From assembly GCA_015657545.1 (NCBI GenBank), contig JADHZC010000009.1, positions 48,428-112,427 of the forward strand: DNA of 64,000 bases, read 5' to 3'. The stretch's first letter is position 1. Each line of letters begins with the position of its first letter. Shown here piece after piece: positions 34,851-44,073 of this stretch. The notes under the pieces are model-generated. The model searched no databases, was not told the origin of the DNA, and was given only the letters and a program-made list of their open reading frames with translations. This stretch comes from Rickettsia sp. GTDB taxonomy: Bacteria; Pseudomonadota; Alphaproteobacteria; Rickettsiales; Rickettsiaceae. Position numbers and translations under genes: made by a program.

Positions 34851-37449
34851 TGCTTATATAAAAATCTTCTTTTAAATTTGCTACATGTTTTTGATAGCTT
34901 TGTATACGTGATTCCCAATGTGCTTTTACTTCTAATGATTTAAATTTTTTAAGATTTTTTAACAATTCCTTTTTTTCTGTATTAAATTCTGATCTTAATT
35001 TTTCTAAATATTTTTGTGCATGTAACTTCAATTTCACTTCAATCTCAGATGGCTTCAATTTATCTAAATTTTTTAATAATTGTTTTGTTTTTGCATTAAA
35101 ATCTGATTGTAATACTTCAAGATTGTTTTGCAAATTTGTACCGGATTGTTTCATTTCTTTTATTAATTTTTCTTTACCATTATTAAAAATTGCTTTGATT
35201 TGAGATGATTTAAATTGCTCTCCTGTTTTTTTTAATTCCTGAGTTTCTAAATTAAGATCTGATTCAAATTTTTTCAAATTTCCTTTTAAGATTGATTTCA
35301 AATTTGTAGCAGAATTTTTAATATCATTTAGTAATTCTTCTTTATCTTGATTAAAATTAGATTTAATTTTAGACGAACTTTTCAAAGCGGTTAAAAATTT
35401 TTGAGAAATTTTTTTAGTGGTATTGAGTATTTTATTAGGAGAGCTCCCAGATATTGTTTTTTCCTTTTTAAAACCTAAATCTCTAACCTTATGTACAACA
35501 GAAGTTATAATACCATCTTTTAAAGCTTGTTTTAAACCTTTTCTACTAACATTAAAATACATTTGAGAGATTCGTTGATTTGTAATTTTTTTAAGACCTT
35601 TTCCAATCAAGGGTTGAGTAATGCGCTGTTTAATACCAATACTAGGAGTAGATACAGTTCTAGCGGAAGCAATAAAATCTGCAATTCGATTTACTAATTT
35701 TAAATAAATTCCAGCTAATAAAATATAAATAACCATCCACATCAAAGCTTCCCAATGCAAAAAATTCTCTTTTTGAAATTTGTTTATTCTTAATTGATCA
35801 AATGAATTATTAGGATCAAGAAGTGGTAAGTCTGGATATCTACTTCTTGTGCATTCAAATGCTTCACAATAAACAACATTTCCTGAACCATCTTTTTGCA
35901 GAGAACCTTTTTCATCTCTTGGAAAATGAGCTATAGGAACTAACATATCAACTGTTTGATCATAAAAATCCTCAGACACATAAGGATCTGGATACCAATA
36001 ATGTATTATTCCTAAAATAGATTTATGACAAATTCTAAATCCAAGAGTCTTATAAACTTCATCACCGATCATAGAAAAAAAAAATGATACACCAACAAAT
36101 AATAAAATAGGTCTTATGAAGTAAGAAACAAGACTATTTAACCAGTTATCAAACAAAGATCTAGTAACAGAAAATAACACAAATGTTATCATGATAGGAA
36201 ATAAAGAAATAACCAATATAAGCATTATAAAAGACATAAGATATACTACAGTGATTTCTATCATTACTAAAAAGACACAAACAAAGAGAGCATAAATCAA
36301 AATAAAGTAAAATATCCCCAAAGGAAAAGGAAATACAAAAAGCAAAGATGTTATTTTTTTGTTAACAACAGAAGAGAATAAAAGACTTAAAATAGATTGA
36401 TTAACTGATCCTCCAAGATCAGAACTTCCTATATTATTAATCATCCCTCTCAATTGATCAACTCCTTCTATAAAAAATTGAAAAAAATATTTAAAAAAAA
36501 ATTCCCAACTATTATTTGTAAAAATCAAAGAAACAATTATAAGTTTTAAAACATAAAAAAATAAATTTTTAATTGTAAAATTAGTTTGACCAATTATAAA
36601 TGCAAAACCTAAAAAAATAACATTTAAAATAATCATTGTTTTAACAATATTTTGAAAATTAGGATTATTGATAAAAGAACTATAAATTATATTAACAAAA
36701 CCTGATTCTTCAAAATTTACTGTGTCTTTTGTAATTAAAGCATCTTTAACCAAATTTTCTATTGAACTAATTAATCCTTCATTACCTGTATCAACCGAAG
36801 ATTGAATTCCATTTCTAATTTTTATTAAATAGTGTCCGGAATTATCTGTATAAAAATTACTCTTAATTCTAAAAAAAAGCTTTTGATCCTTATAATTATC
36901 CATTTGATTTACAACATAAACAATTTGATTTTTTTCGACTCGGTCGTTCAATTGATTTCCAGCTGAATAAACATCATTTGATATAGAATCAAATTTCAAT
37001 AGATTAATTTTATCATTGTTAAAAGTAGCAATTTCTAAATATTCCCCATCATATTTACAAATAGAATCAGGAGATTCTAGTGTTTTATCTTCCTTTGAAC
37101 AGATTTTTAATGGGGCACAATTGGGATGTACGATTGAATTATTTGCCTTATCTCCTCCATACCAATCACATACTACATTTTCAGCATTTGTTGAAGTTCT
37201 AGATTTTTGCTCACCATATGAACTCAAAGTGATCACTAATTTTTTTCCATTAAGAATCAGATTATTGTCCTGCCAAGGAACTTCTACATATGAAAAATGT
37301 TCATCTTTTGATTTATTTGCATCCAAAGCATTAGACAATATTTTAGTAGAAATAAATTGTCCAAAATCATCAGCGTCTATACAAGGCTCTTGAGTACAAG
37401 CATTTAAAAAAAATAAACTAATTAATAAAAAAAATATTAGTATTTTCAT
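34570..37449 (-). CDS. VirB6/TrbL-family type IV secretion protein, copy 4, with repeat tail
   Basis: The 959-residue reading frame begins with a lipoprotein-like signal peptide (FFLNAC, lipobox with Cys near residue 18). An exported region of ~240 residues follows, then a VirB6 membrane domain (residues ~265-590, six or more segments). The rest is a long cytoplasmic coiled-coil tail with a Phe/Leu-Lys-rich heptad region, ending in three of the 36-residue repeats. VirB6 proteins form part of the inner-membrane channel of type IV secretion systems. Its ATG overlaps the stop of copy 3 (ATGA). The stop at 34570 follows a one-base deletion in a repeat; see the displaced 3' part. Confidence 0.82.
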   Translation of the reverse strand: MKILIFFLLISLFFLNACTQEPCIDADDFGQFISTKILSNALDANKSKDEHFSYVEVPWQDNNLILNGKKLVITLSSYGEQKSRTSTNAENVVCDWYGGDKANNSIVHPNCAPLKICSKEDKTLESPDSICKYDGEYLEIATFNNDKINLLKFDSISNDVYSAGNQLNDRVEKNQIVYVVNQMDNYKDQKLFFRIKSNFYTDNSGHYLIKIRNGIQSSVDTGNEGLISSIENLVKDALITKDTVNFEESGFVNIIYSSFINNPNFQNIVKTMIILNVIFLGFAFIIGQTNFTIKNLFFYVLKLIIVSLIFTNNSWEFFFKYFFQFFIEGVDQLRGMINNIGSSDLGGSVNQSILSLLFSSVVNKKITSLLFVFPFPLGIFYFILIYALFVCVFLVMIEITVVYLMSFIMLILVISLFPIMITFVLFSVTRSLFDNWLNSLVSYFIRPILLFVGVSFFFSMIGDEVYKTLGFRICHKSILGIIHYWYPDPYVSEDFYDQTVDMLVPIAHFPRDEKGSLQKDGSGNVVYCEAFECTRSRYPDLPLLDPNNSFDQLRINKFQKENFLHWEALMWMVIYILLAGIYLKLVNRIADFIASARTVSTPSIGIKQRITQPLIGKGLKKITNQRISQMYFNVSRKGLKQALKDGIITSVVHKVRDLGFKKEKTISGSSPNKILNTTKKISQKFLTALKSSSKIKSNFNQDKEELLNDIKNSATNLKSILKGNLKKFESDLNLETQELKKTGEQFKSSQIKAIFNNGKEKLIKEMKQSGTNLQNNLEVLQSDFNAKTKQLLKNLDKLKPSEIEVKLKLHAQKYLEKLRSEFNTEKKELLKNLKKFKSLEVKAHWESRIQSYQKHVANLKEDFYISSLDQNNSLVEDLKKQNTRLEKNLDQDKSDFNVSNNKALDQNSSLVEDLKKQGTRLEKNLDQDKSDFNVRNNKALDQNNSLVEDLKNKGRLEKI

Positions 37450-40400
37450 CTGTTCATATAAGTTTCTAATCCAAAAATATTTCTAATAATAGCAACAACT
37501 ACAGATGAGATTTTCGAATAAATATTTCCAGAAATATAAAAAAGCACACTATAAATAAGTGCAGTTGTTGAAGTTTGATCTATAGTAACTTGAGGATGAT
37601 AAAAACTAAAAGAAAATAAAGGAATCTTTATTTGCAAAAATAAAATATTAATAGGTAGATAAAATTTATGGAGAATTAATTCTTGACTCCCTATAGCTCT
37701 AGTAAAAAAGGTAGTAAATACAGTTTCTGCAAGTAACACTAATAAAATTAATATTGATGCATATAAAAAAAATCCAAACATCATTTTTATCCATTGAGAA
37801 AAAAATTGTCTTGTATATTCAAATAAAACTAAAAGAAAAAATAAAGGAGCAATAGAAATAGTTATAGCAAGCATAGAAAAGGAGATTAAATACTCAACAG
37901 TAACTCTAAAAATCATTATAAGAAATTTTATCATGCCAGCAAAAAGGATCATTGTTATGATAAAATACAAAAAAGAATCAAACATTTGATGCCATAGCAT
38001 ATTCATAGCTTCAGCACTAAAAAGCCTGCTTAACAATATATCAACCCAAGAAAACGGACTGGGTTCAACTCCAACAGTTAAATTTTCTTCATTAATAAAC
38101 ATAGAAGGCAAAGCACTATATCCTTCTAAAAATATTCTAAAAACGTGATTATTAAAAAAATTCCAAGCTTCAGAATTAAAAAATACAGCAAAAACAACAG
38201 TTATTTTTAGAAATCTAATTATCAAATCTTTAGCAGATAGAGATATAATACCAGTTATAAAAAATATTCCATAAAAAATAATATAAAGAGTAGTAATGGT
38301 AGTCGCAATTGACTTTAATGTTGAATTATTAGAAAGATAAGTAAAAGATTGAGCAACAGCTAACTGCATTTGTTCACTTAAATACAAAATGATATTTTTG
38401 TAAATCATTTTGTCAAAAAAATCAATATTTCTTGTTACTTCAGCATTTAGAACTAAAGTTCCAGAATCAATTCCTAATGATTCGCTTTTATTAGAAGCAA
38501 CAGAAGAAATTCTGTACCATAAATTTCCAGGAGCAGAAGCAGATAAAGTAGTAGCTTTAGGATCCATAACTTCAAAAACAATAGATCTACCAAAATCATT
38601 TGAATTTGGCTTATTGTCTGAAAAAATATATTCTAATTTAATTTTTTCATAAGATGATTGAATATCATATAATTCTACCCTCATAAGATATGATCCAAAA
38701 TGCAAAAATAAAACATGTAGAAACTTATTTGCATCAAATTGATCTGAATGATGCCATGCTTTAGCAAATTGATTAATTTCCTTAGGTAGAAACATATTTT
38801 CTATTTGTAACTGAGTAGAAAATTTTACTTCAAGATTATTAGGAGAATCATTTAGGTAATAAAAAAATCTCTTGTAATCTTTTAAACCATCTCCATGATT
38901 TATTGGAACATTATTGAAAGCAAACTCAGAGTCCTGTTCTTTTTTATGCGATTTCCCAATATTAATTGTAAAACCACTGCCGTTATCATAAAGACAAGGG
39001 TTTATATTAAGCAAAGAATTATTAAGAGCATTGTTAGTATTATTTGTGGAAACATCAGCAACACTCTGCTCAGAACATTTAGGTAAATTAGCAATACTAT
39101 CAACAATTTGATTTGAAGGAGCTCCTGTATAAGTATGAAAACCACTTTCCAATCCTACAAAACTCAATATTCCGTGGCATGTATCACTTACATTTAGATA
39201 TTCCCTATTCACTAATTCTCCATTAACCTCCTTAGCGCTCGCTATTACTGATCTTGTTTCATCAAAATCTCCCCATTTATAATTTGTATCTAAATATAAA
39301 ATTTTTATGCAATCTTCTTTATTAGACTTATCAATATCTATAATTGCAATTTCATCTTCTGCTCTTAAGCTGTGTAACTTACATTTATTTGATAACCCCC
39401 TTCTATCAATTATTTTTTGAGCTTTTCCTCTTGTTAAAATGGTTTTTTTACACTGATTGTTTGAACTTTTATATTCAGTATATTGTGTAGTTTCTGTTAT
39501 TTTGTTATCTTTATAATTTTTTTTATTGTCAGCATTTTCATCTGTTGAATATTTAATATTACTATCTTTATTTCTCCATTTATTTTCAAAAGTTTTGTGA
39601 TTATTTTCTTCACCATAGTGAATAGTTTCATTATCTCCTTGGTAAGTGCTTTTTTTACTGCCTAATTTAACAAAAAGCAAATTTTTTGTATCATTGTTGA
39701 TTGCATAATTAATGTTAACCTTTGAAGAAAAAGAACAACTTGCATATCCTTCTTTTTTCATAGTCTGAGAACTTTCGCCGGAAGTAGACCACTCATTTGA
39801 ACATTTTAGCCCTTCCCTTTTGTTTTTATCTAGATTGTTTTCTAAACGAAACATTTTATTGCAATCATGCAATTTTCCTGTCTTCTCATAAAGGCCAAAA
39901 CATCCTGCTGTGTATAAATATGTAGCAAATTTATATTCTGGTATATCTTCACCTGGATATAATGCATAATTTGTTTCTTGAGCTTTCACATAAAATTTGT
40001 CATAAATTTCTTCTTCGATTTTTTTATCAGATATTTTAAACAAACCTGAAGATTTAAGACTATCTATTTTTTCTATATCTAAACATTTTTTACAAGTAGA
40101 ATTAGTGTTCTTAAAATATGCTAAATAAGAATCAGAATAATTTGCAGCCCCTGTAGCAACTTTAAATTCATCATCAGTAATTAATTCACAGCCACAATTA
40201 GATAAATAACCTCTTCTAATATCTCCCTTTGTAATAGGGGAAGGAGAGGAAAAATTATCTAAATCTTCATTATATTCTTCCATTGCAAGAATTTGTGATA
40301 AATCTTGAGTGGGCTTTCTATAAGCTATTCCTCCTTGAGCAGATAAAATATTATCAAAATAAAAATTATTATAATTTCTAGAACCAAGCATAGAATTATT

Positions 40401-41012
40401 TTCAAAAATTTCTTTTAAATGAAACACAGCTAATTGATTAGCGGGTATATCAAAAACATCTTGTGCAATTAGGGGATCATTTTTTATAAAATCTACTTTT
40501 TTCCTTTCTTTTTGTTTATGTGTGTTTGAAGGATCAAAAATCATATCATGAACCCCTTCATAAACTACAACCTGAGGATTATCGAATCTAGGATCTATTC
40601 TATATAAAATATATTTCACCTGACTTGGCTTAAGATTAGGCCTTCCTTTACCTAAAAAATTTTTAGGTAAATTTTTTGTATCTATAGAAATTGCTACATT
40701 TTCTCCTTTTTCTACATATAAGCCTTCTAATTTTTTCCATTGACCTTTCTCGGAAAAATCTTTTTTAGTAATAGTATCATTATATCTAGATTTATTTGTA
40801 TCAAAATTAAGTACTCTTATTGTGCCCTCTCCTTTAGGCAATAAACCATCTAATCCTTCTCCTTCTGGCTTTTGAGTAAGATGATCTAAAGTCAATTCAT
40901 CAGAAGCTTGTACAACAGAAGCAAATTTTAATTGCTCTAATATATCCATTTGCAAAAAAAACAATATAATACATATTATATTTTTTAAAAATTTTATATT
41001 TAATCTAAACAT
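37446..41012 (-). CDS. VirB6/TrbL-family type IV secretion protein, copy 3, with very large N-terminal domain
   Basis: The 1,188-residue protein starts with a hydrophobic signal (residues ~8-30). An ~830-residue presumed exported domain with many cysteines (for example NCGCEL and CKKCLD) follows. A C-terminal VirB6-like membrane domain (residues ~890-1188) contains the segment TLYIIFYGIFFITGI, which resembles the equivalent segment of copies 2 and 4. The exported part is far longer than in classical VirB6 (about 300 residues) and resembles the extended rvhB6 proteins of Rickettsia. Its specific role is unknown. Confidence 0.82.
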   Translation of the reverse strand: MFRLNIKFLKNIICIILFFLQMDILEQLKFASVVQASDELTLDHLTQKPEGEGLDGLLPKGEGTIRVLNFDTNKSRYNDTITKKDFSEKGQWKKLEGLYVEKGENVAISIDTKNLPKNFLGKGRPNLKPSQVKYILYRIDPRFDNPQVVVYEGVHDMIFDPSNTHKQKERKKVDFIKNDPLIAQDVFDIPANQLAVFHLKEIFENNSMLGSRNYNNFYFDNILSAQGGIAYRKPTQDLSQILAMEEYNEDLDNFSSPSPITKGDIRRGYLSNCGCELITDDEFKVATGAANYSDSYLAYFKNTNSTCKKCLDIEKIDSLKSSGLFKISDKKIEEEIYDKFYVKAQETNYALYPGEDIPEYKFATYLYTAGCFGLYEKTGKLHDCNKMFRLENNLDKNKREGLKCSNEWSTSGESSQTMKKEGYASCSFSSKVNINYAINNDTKNLLFVKLGSKKSTYQGDNETIHYGEENNHKTFENKWRNKDSNIKYSTDENADNKKNYKDNKITETTQYTEYKSSNNQCKKTILTRGKAQKIIDRRGLSNKCKLHSLRAEDEIAIIDIDKSNKEDCIKILYLDTNYKWGDFDETRSVIASAKEVNGELVNREYLNVSDTCHGILSFVGLESGFHTYTGAPSNQIVDSIANLPKCSEQSVADVSTNNTNNALNNSLLNINPCLYDNGSGFTINIGKSHKKEQDSEFAFNNVPINHGDGLKDYKRFFYYLNDSPNNLEVKFSTQLQIENMFLPKEINQFAKAWHHSDQFDANKFLHVLFLHFGSYLMRVELYDIQSSYEKIKLEYIFSDNKPNSNDFGRSIVFEVMDPKATTLSASAPGNLWYRISSVASNKSESLGIDSGTLVLNAEVTRNIDFFDKMIYKNIILYLSEQMQLAVAQSFTYLSNNSTLKSIATTITTLYIIFYGIFFITGIISLSAKDLIIRFLKITVVFAVFFNSEAWNFFNNHVFRIFLEGYSALPSMFINEENLTVGVEPSPFSWVDILLSRLFSAEAMNMLWHQMFDSFLYFIITMILFAGMIKFLIMIFRVTVEYLISFSMLAITISIAPLFFLLVLFEYTRQFFSQWIKMMFGFFLYASILILLVLLAETVFTTFFTRAIGSQELILHKFYLPINILFLQIKIPLFSFSFYHPQVTIDQTSTTALIYSVLFYISGNIYSKISSVVVAIIRNIFGLETYMNR

Positions 41013-41110
41013 AGAACAGTATTTTATTTTTTTCTTAAATTTTTATATACAGCATTAATTTACTTTATATTTGTTAAAAAACATTTTTTAAAAAATAGAT
41101 TTATTAAATC

Positions 41111-44044
41111 TTAATCAGTATGTTTTTGATTAGTCTCTGATTTTTCCATTTCTATTTTATGATTATTACTATTGCTATTATTATTGATATTATTATCATT
41201 ATTAATGTTAACTCTAGATATTTTTTCTATATCTTTTTTTTTATTAAAAAAAGAACTTGAAATATTATTAGTCTTATTTTTAATATTTTGTTTTGCGTTT
41301 TCTAAAATTTTAGAAGATTTTTTATTCAAATCTGTAAATTCTTTATTTTCTAGAGCTTTGCTAGAGATTCCAAAATCAGCATTATGTTTTTGATTTTGAA
41401 GATTGTTTTGAGAATTATTAAAAGTATTTTCTTGTACTAAAGATTTATTTGGTAATATTTGATTATTATTACTCAATTTTTGCATTTTATTTTTACGATA
41501 TTCTATAATATCGCGACCAATTCTTCTTCGCAAAAATTGATAAGAATTATTAATTTTATTAGAAAAATTTTTACTAGTGTCAGACATAGAAAATTCAGAA
41601 GATAAAATTGTTTGCAAAATAGAAGTAATAAAACCATTATACTCTCTGGCCATCATGCTAATAATAAATAGGAGAAATATAGGATATAATTCTGAAAAAA
41701 TATCTATTTCTGTTAAATTAGATATATCCTCTAATGCGTAATGATAACCCCAAGGTTGAAAATATGGCAAACAAAAAAAGACAATTTGATTAATAGGATT
41801 ATTAGGAAATACTGATAAAGCAATTTGTACAGTGAAAAGAATTGGGTAAGCAAGAGGAAAAAGTGGTATAAAAATTAATATTAATTCATCAAGAGTAAAG
41901 GGAAACGCACATCTAGAACAAATACTAAAAGCTGTTTCTTGTTCTAAAAAATTTATAAAAAGCCGAATTATAATAAAAATCCCTCCTACTAAAACAATGG
42001 GCAATAAAGTAAAAATTATAATGGAATTTATCCACTGTGAAAAAAATGTTCTGGTTACGTCGAATAATAATCCTACTAAAAAAATAGGTGCCATAGTAAA
42101 TAACAGTATTAAGAGAATTTTTGCAAAAACACTAACAACCATAGTTTCCAGAAGAACAATCATCAATATTGCACATGAAGTTAGTATAAAAATCACTTTG
42201 ATCCCTCCTAACACAATCATAAAAAAAGTACCTCCAACTAAGTTGAGATAAACTGTATTTTTACCCATAAGAGAGATCATTTGTTTCCAAAAAAATGAGT
42301 TATAAAATATTTTATTTAAAAAATCAGAAGCAAAATTAAAATGGTTTAAAAAATACGCGTTTCCTGTAAATTTGCTACTAGGATTTATAACTATTTTATC
42401 CAAAATAATATCAGAAAAATTCAGAACAAAATCCAATATATAATCATTAATAAAAGATGATATCTGTCCATTAATCACAGATGCAATGAAAGCAATTTTT
42501 ATAAATCTGATTACTAAATCTTGTTGATTAATTTCTACTAATCCCAAAAGGAAAGAAAAACCGTAAAAAATAACATATAAAACAAGTAAAATTCTAAGAA
42601 TAATAAACAAATTTTGACAATTTGTAGTATCATGTTGAATAGTCAGATCATTTGATTCAATAACACATACCATACGCTGCAGATAACTCATCCCGTCTTC
42701 AAGCTTTAAAAATATTTTTTCTACTATTGGAAAAAAAAATTTTTCAATAAAATCTAATTGCTCTTCTTTTTTGCTCCAAAAAATATTATATGCTCCTGAG
42801 ACATCTTGAATATTTTCAAGATATTCCCCTTCCAAATGCACTCTTACCCATAATTCTCCAGCAGAACTCATATCAACTATATAATTAACTGAATTATCAT
42901 CATTATTCAGCTCTTTCTTAAAAAAGCCTGTTCTTTCAACAGAGCTATCTTTATTAGGATCAGTAGAATCATTTGAAATATAATATTCTATTTTACCAAT
43001 ATTTTTATTTGAATATCCAGCAGCTGTAGTATAAAAAGAAGTATGTTGTATATTAAAAACAAAGCCTCCATGAGCTTGAGATGTACTAAAATCTGTTTCA
43101 TCATCTGGTAAAAATTGTTGTATTTCAATTTTAGAATTAATATGTTTCTTAACATCTATTCCAGAAACATAATTTTGATCACTAAATTGCAATTGAAATT
43201 TATTATCAGTTGAATTTAAAGGAATATTATTGGATTGTTCTGCATCAATAGTTTCTGAACTAAACAATAAATTTAAATTATTATTTAATTTAAATTTAAA
43301 CTTACCAAGACTTGGTAAAAACTCTTTTAGTACATTTTTATTCTCACCAATGTAATATATAATTTTTCCACATAACAACAAGTCAGCAGGACTCTTATCT
43401 TCAATAAGAACTCTATCACTACAATTAACCGTTAATAACTTATTATCAATTACATCTGATAATTTTTTAATACCTTCATTACTTTCTTTGTTAATAAAAA
43501 TTACAACTTGATCTCCCTCAGAAAGAGAAGGAAATAATACTAATTTTTTTCCAACTTCAAAAGGTAATTGCAAATATTGTTGGCTATTAACCCTAGGGAT
43601 TACAACATTGTTATAAGTACTGCTATTATTTTCTTTATAAACTATAGTTTTTAAACTTATTTTTCCATCTACTTTAAAGCGAAGTTTAGAATTTTTTTCA
43701 AAAAAATCAACTTTTTTCCATTTATAGTAAAGACTCTTATCAAATGGTTCTGAATCACTAGATTCTCCTGAAAAAGAATTGTTGAACAATTTAGAAAAAT
43801 CACTCTCATTATTTCCAATGTCTTGAAAATTTTCATTACCATTACCTATTAAAGATATTTCTGCTGATTTAAAAACGCTACCACCTATTTTATTATAACA
43901 TTCTCCCCACATTAGGAGGGACAAGATAAATCCAACAAAAAACAATATTATTGTAACAAAGGTAGCAATCAAAACTAAGACAAAAATAACTATTCCATTA
44001 TTATCATAAATAAGATTTTTAACTTGTAATAAAATTTGTTTCAT
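41111..44044 (-). CDS. VirB6/TrbL-family type IV secretion protein, copy 2
   Basis: The 977-residue protein has one N-terminal membrane segment (residues ~18-46) and a presumed periplasmic domain to about residue 440. A VirB6 membrane domain (residues ~480-800) contains LRILLVLYVIFYGFSFLLG and FTMAPIFLVGLLFDVTRTFF. The C-terminal tail is Asn/Lys-rich with a run of Asn codons near its end (41163-41200). The 'F...R..F..W......' stretch after the membrane pair is shared with copies 3 and 4. A 98-bp gap separates it from copy 3. Confidence 0.82.
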   Translation of the reverse strand: MKQILLQVKNLIYDNNGIVIFVLVLIATFVTIILFFVGFILSLLMWGECYNKIGGSVFKSAEISLIGNGNENFQDIGNNESDFSKLFNNSFSGESSDSEPFDKSLYYKWKKVDFFEKNSKLRFKVDGKISLKTIVYKENNSSTYNNVVIPRVNSQQYLQLPFEVGKKLVLFPSLSEGDQVVIFINKESNEGIKKLSDVIDNKLLTVNCSDRVLIEDKSPADLLLCGKIIYYIGENKNVLKEFLPSLGKFKFKLNNNLNLLFSSETIDAEQSNNIPLNSTDNKFQLQFSDQNYVSGIDVKKHINSKIEIQQFLPDDETDFSTSQAHGGFVFNIQHTSFYTTAAGYSNKNIGKIEYYISNDSTDPNKDSSVERTGFFKKELNNDDNSVNYIVDMSSAGELWVRVHLEGEYLENIQDVSGAYNIFWSKKEEQLDFIEKFFFPIVEKIFLKLEDGMSYLQRMVCVIESNDLTIQHDTTNCQNLFIILRILLVLYVIFYGFSFLLGLVEINQQDLVIRFIKIAFIASVINGQISSFINDYILDFVLNFSDIILDKIVINPSSKFTGNAYFLNHFNFASDFLNKIFYNSFFWKQMISLMGKNTVYLNLVGGTFFMIVLGGIKVIFILTSCAILMIVLLETMVVSVFAKILLILLFTMAPIFLVGLLFDVTRTFFSQWINSIIIFTLLPIVLVGGIFIIIRLFINFLEQETAFSICSRCAFPFTLDELILIFIPLFPLAYPILFTVQIALSVFPNNPINQIVFFCLPYFQPWGYHYALEDISNLTEIDIFSELYPIFLLFIISMMAREYNGFITSILQTILSSEFSMSDTSKNFSNKINNSYQFLRRRIGRDIIEYRKNKMQKLSNNNQILPNKSLVQENTFNNSQNNLQNQKHNADFGISSKALENKEFTDLNKKSSKILENAKQNIKNKTNNISSSFFNKKKDIEKISRVNINNDNNINNNSNSNNHKIEMEKSETNQKHTD

Positions 44045-44073
44045 ATAAAAAGCACTAAAGTAATTTTTAACAT

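Noticed and set aside
41172..41393. Leu-rich open frame on the plus strand opposite the Asn-rich tail of a VirB6-like gene
   Set aside because: It is the complement of low-complexity Asn/Lys codons and has no independent support.
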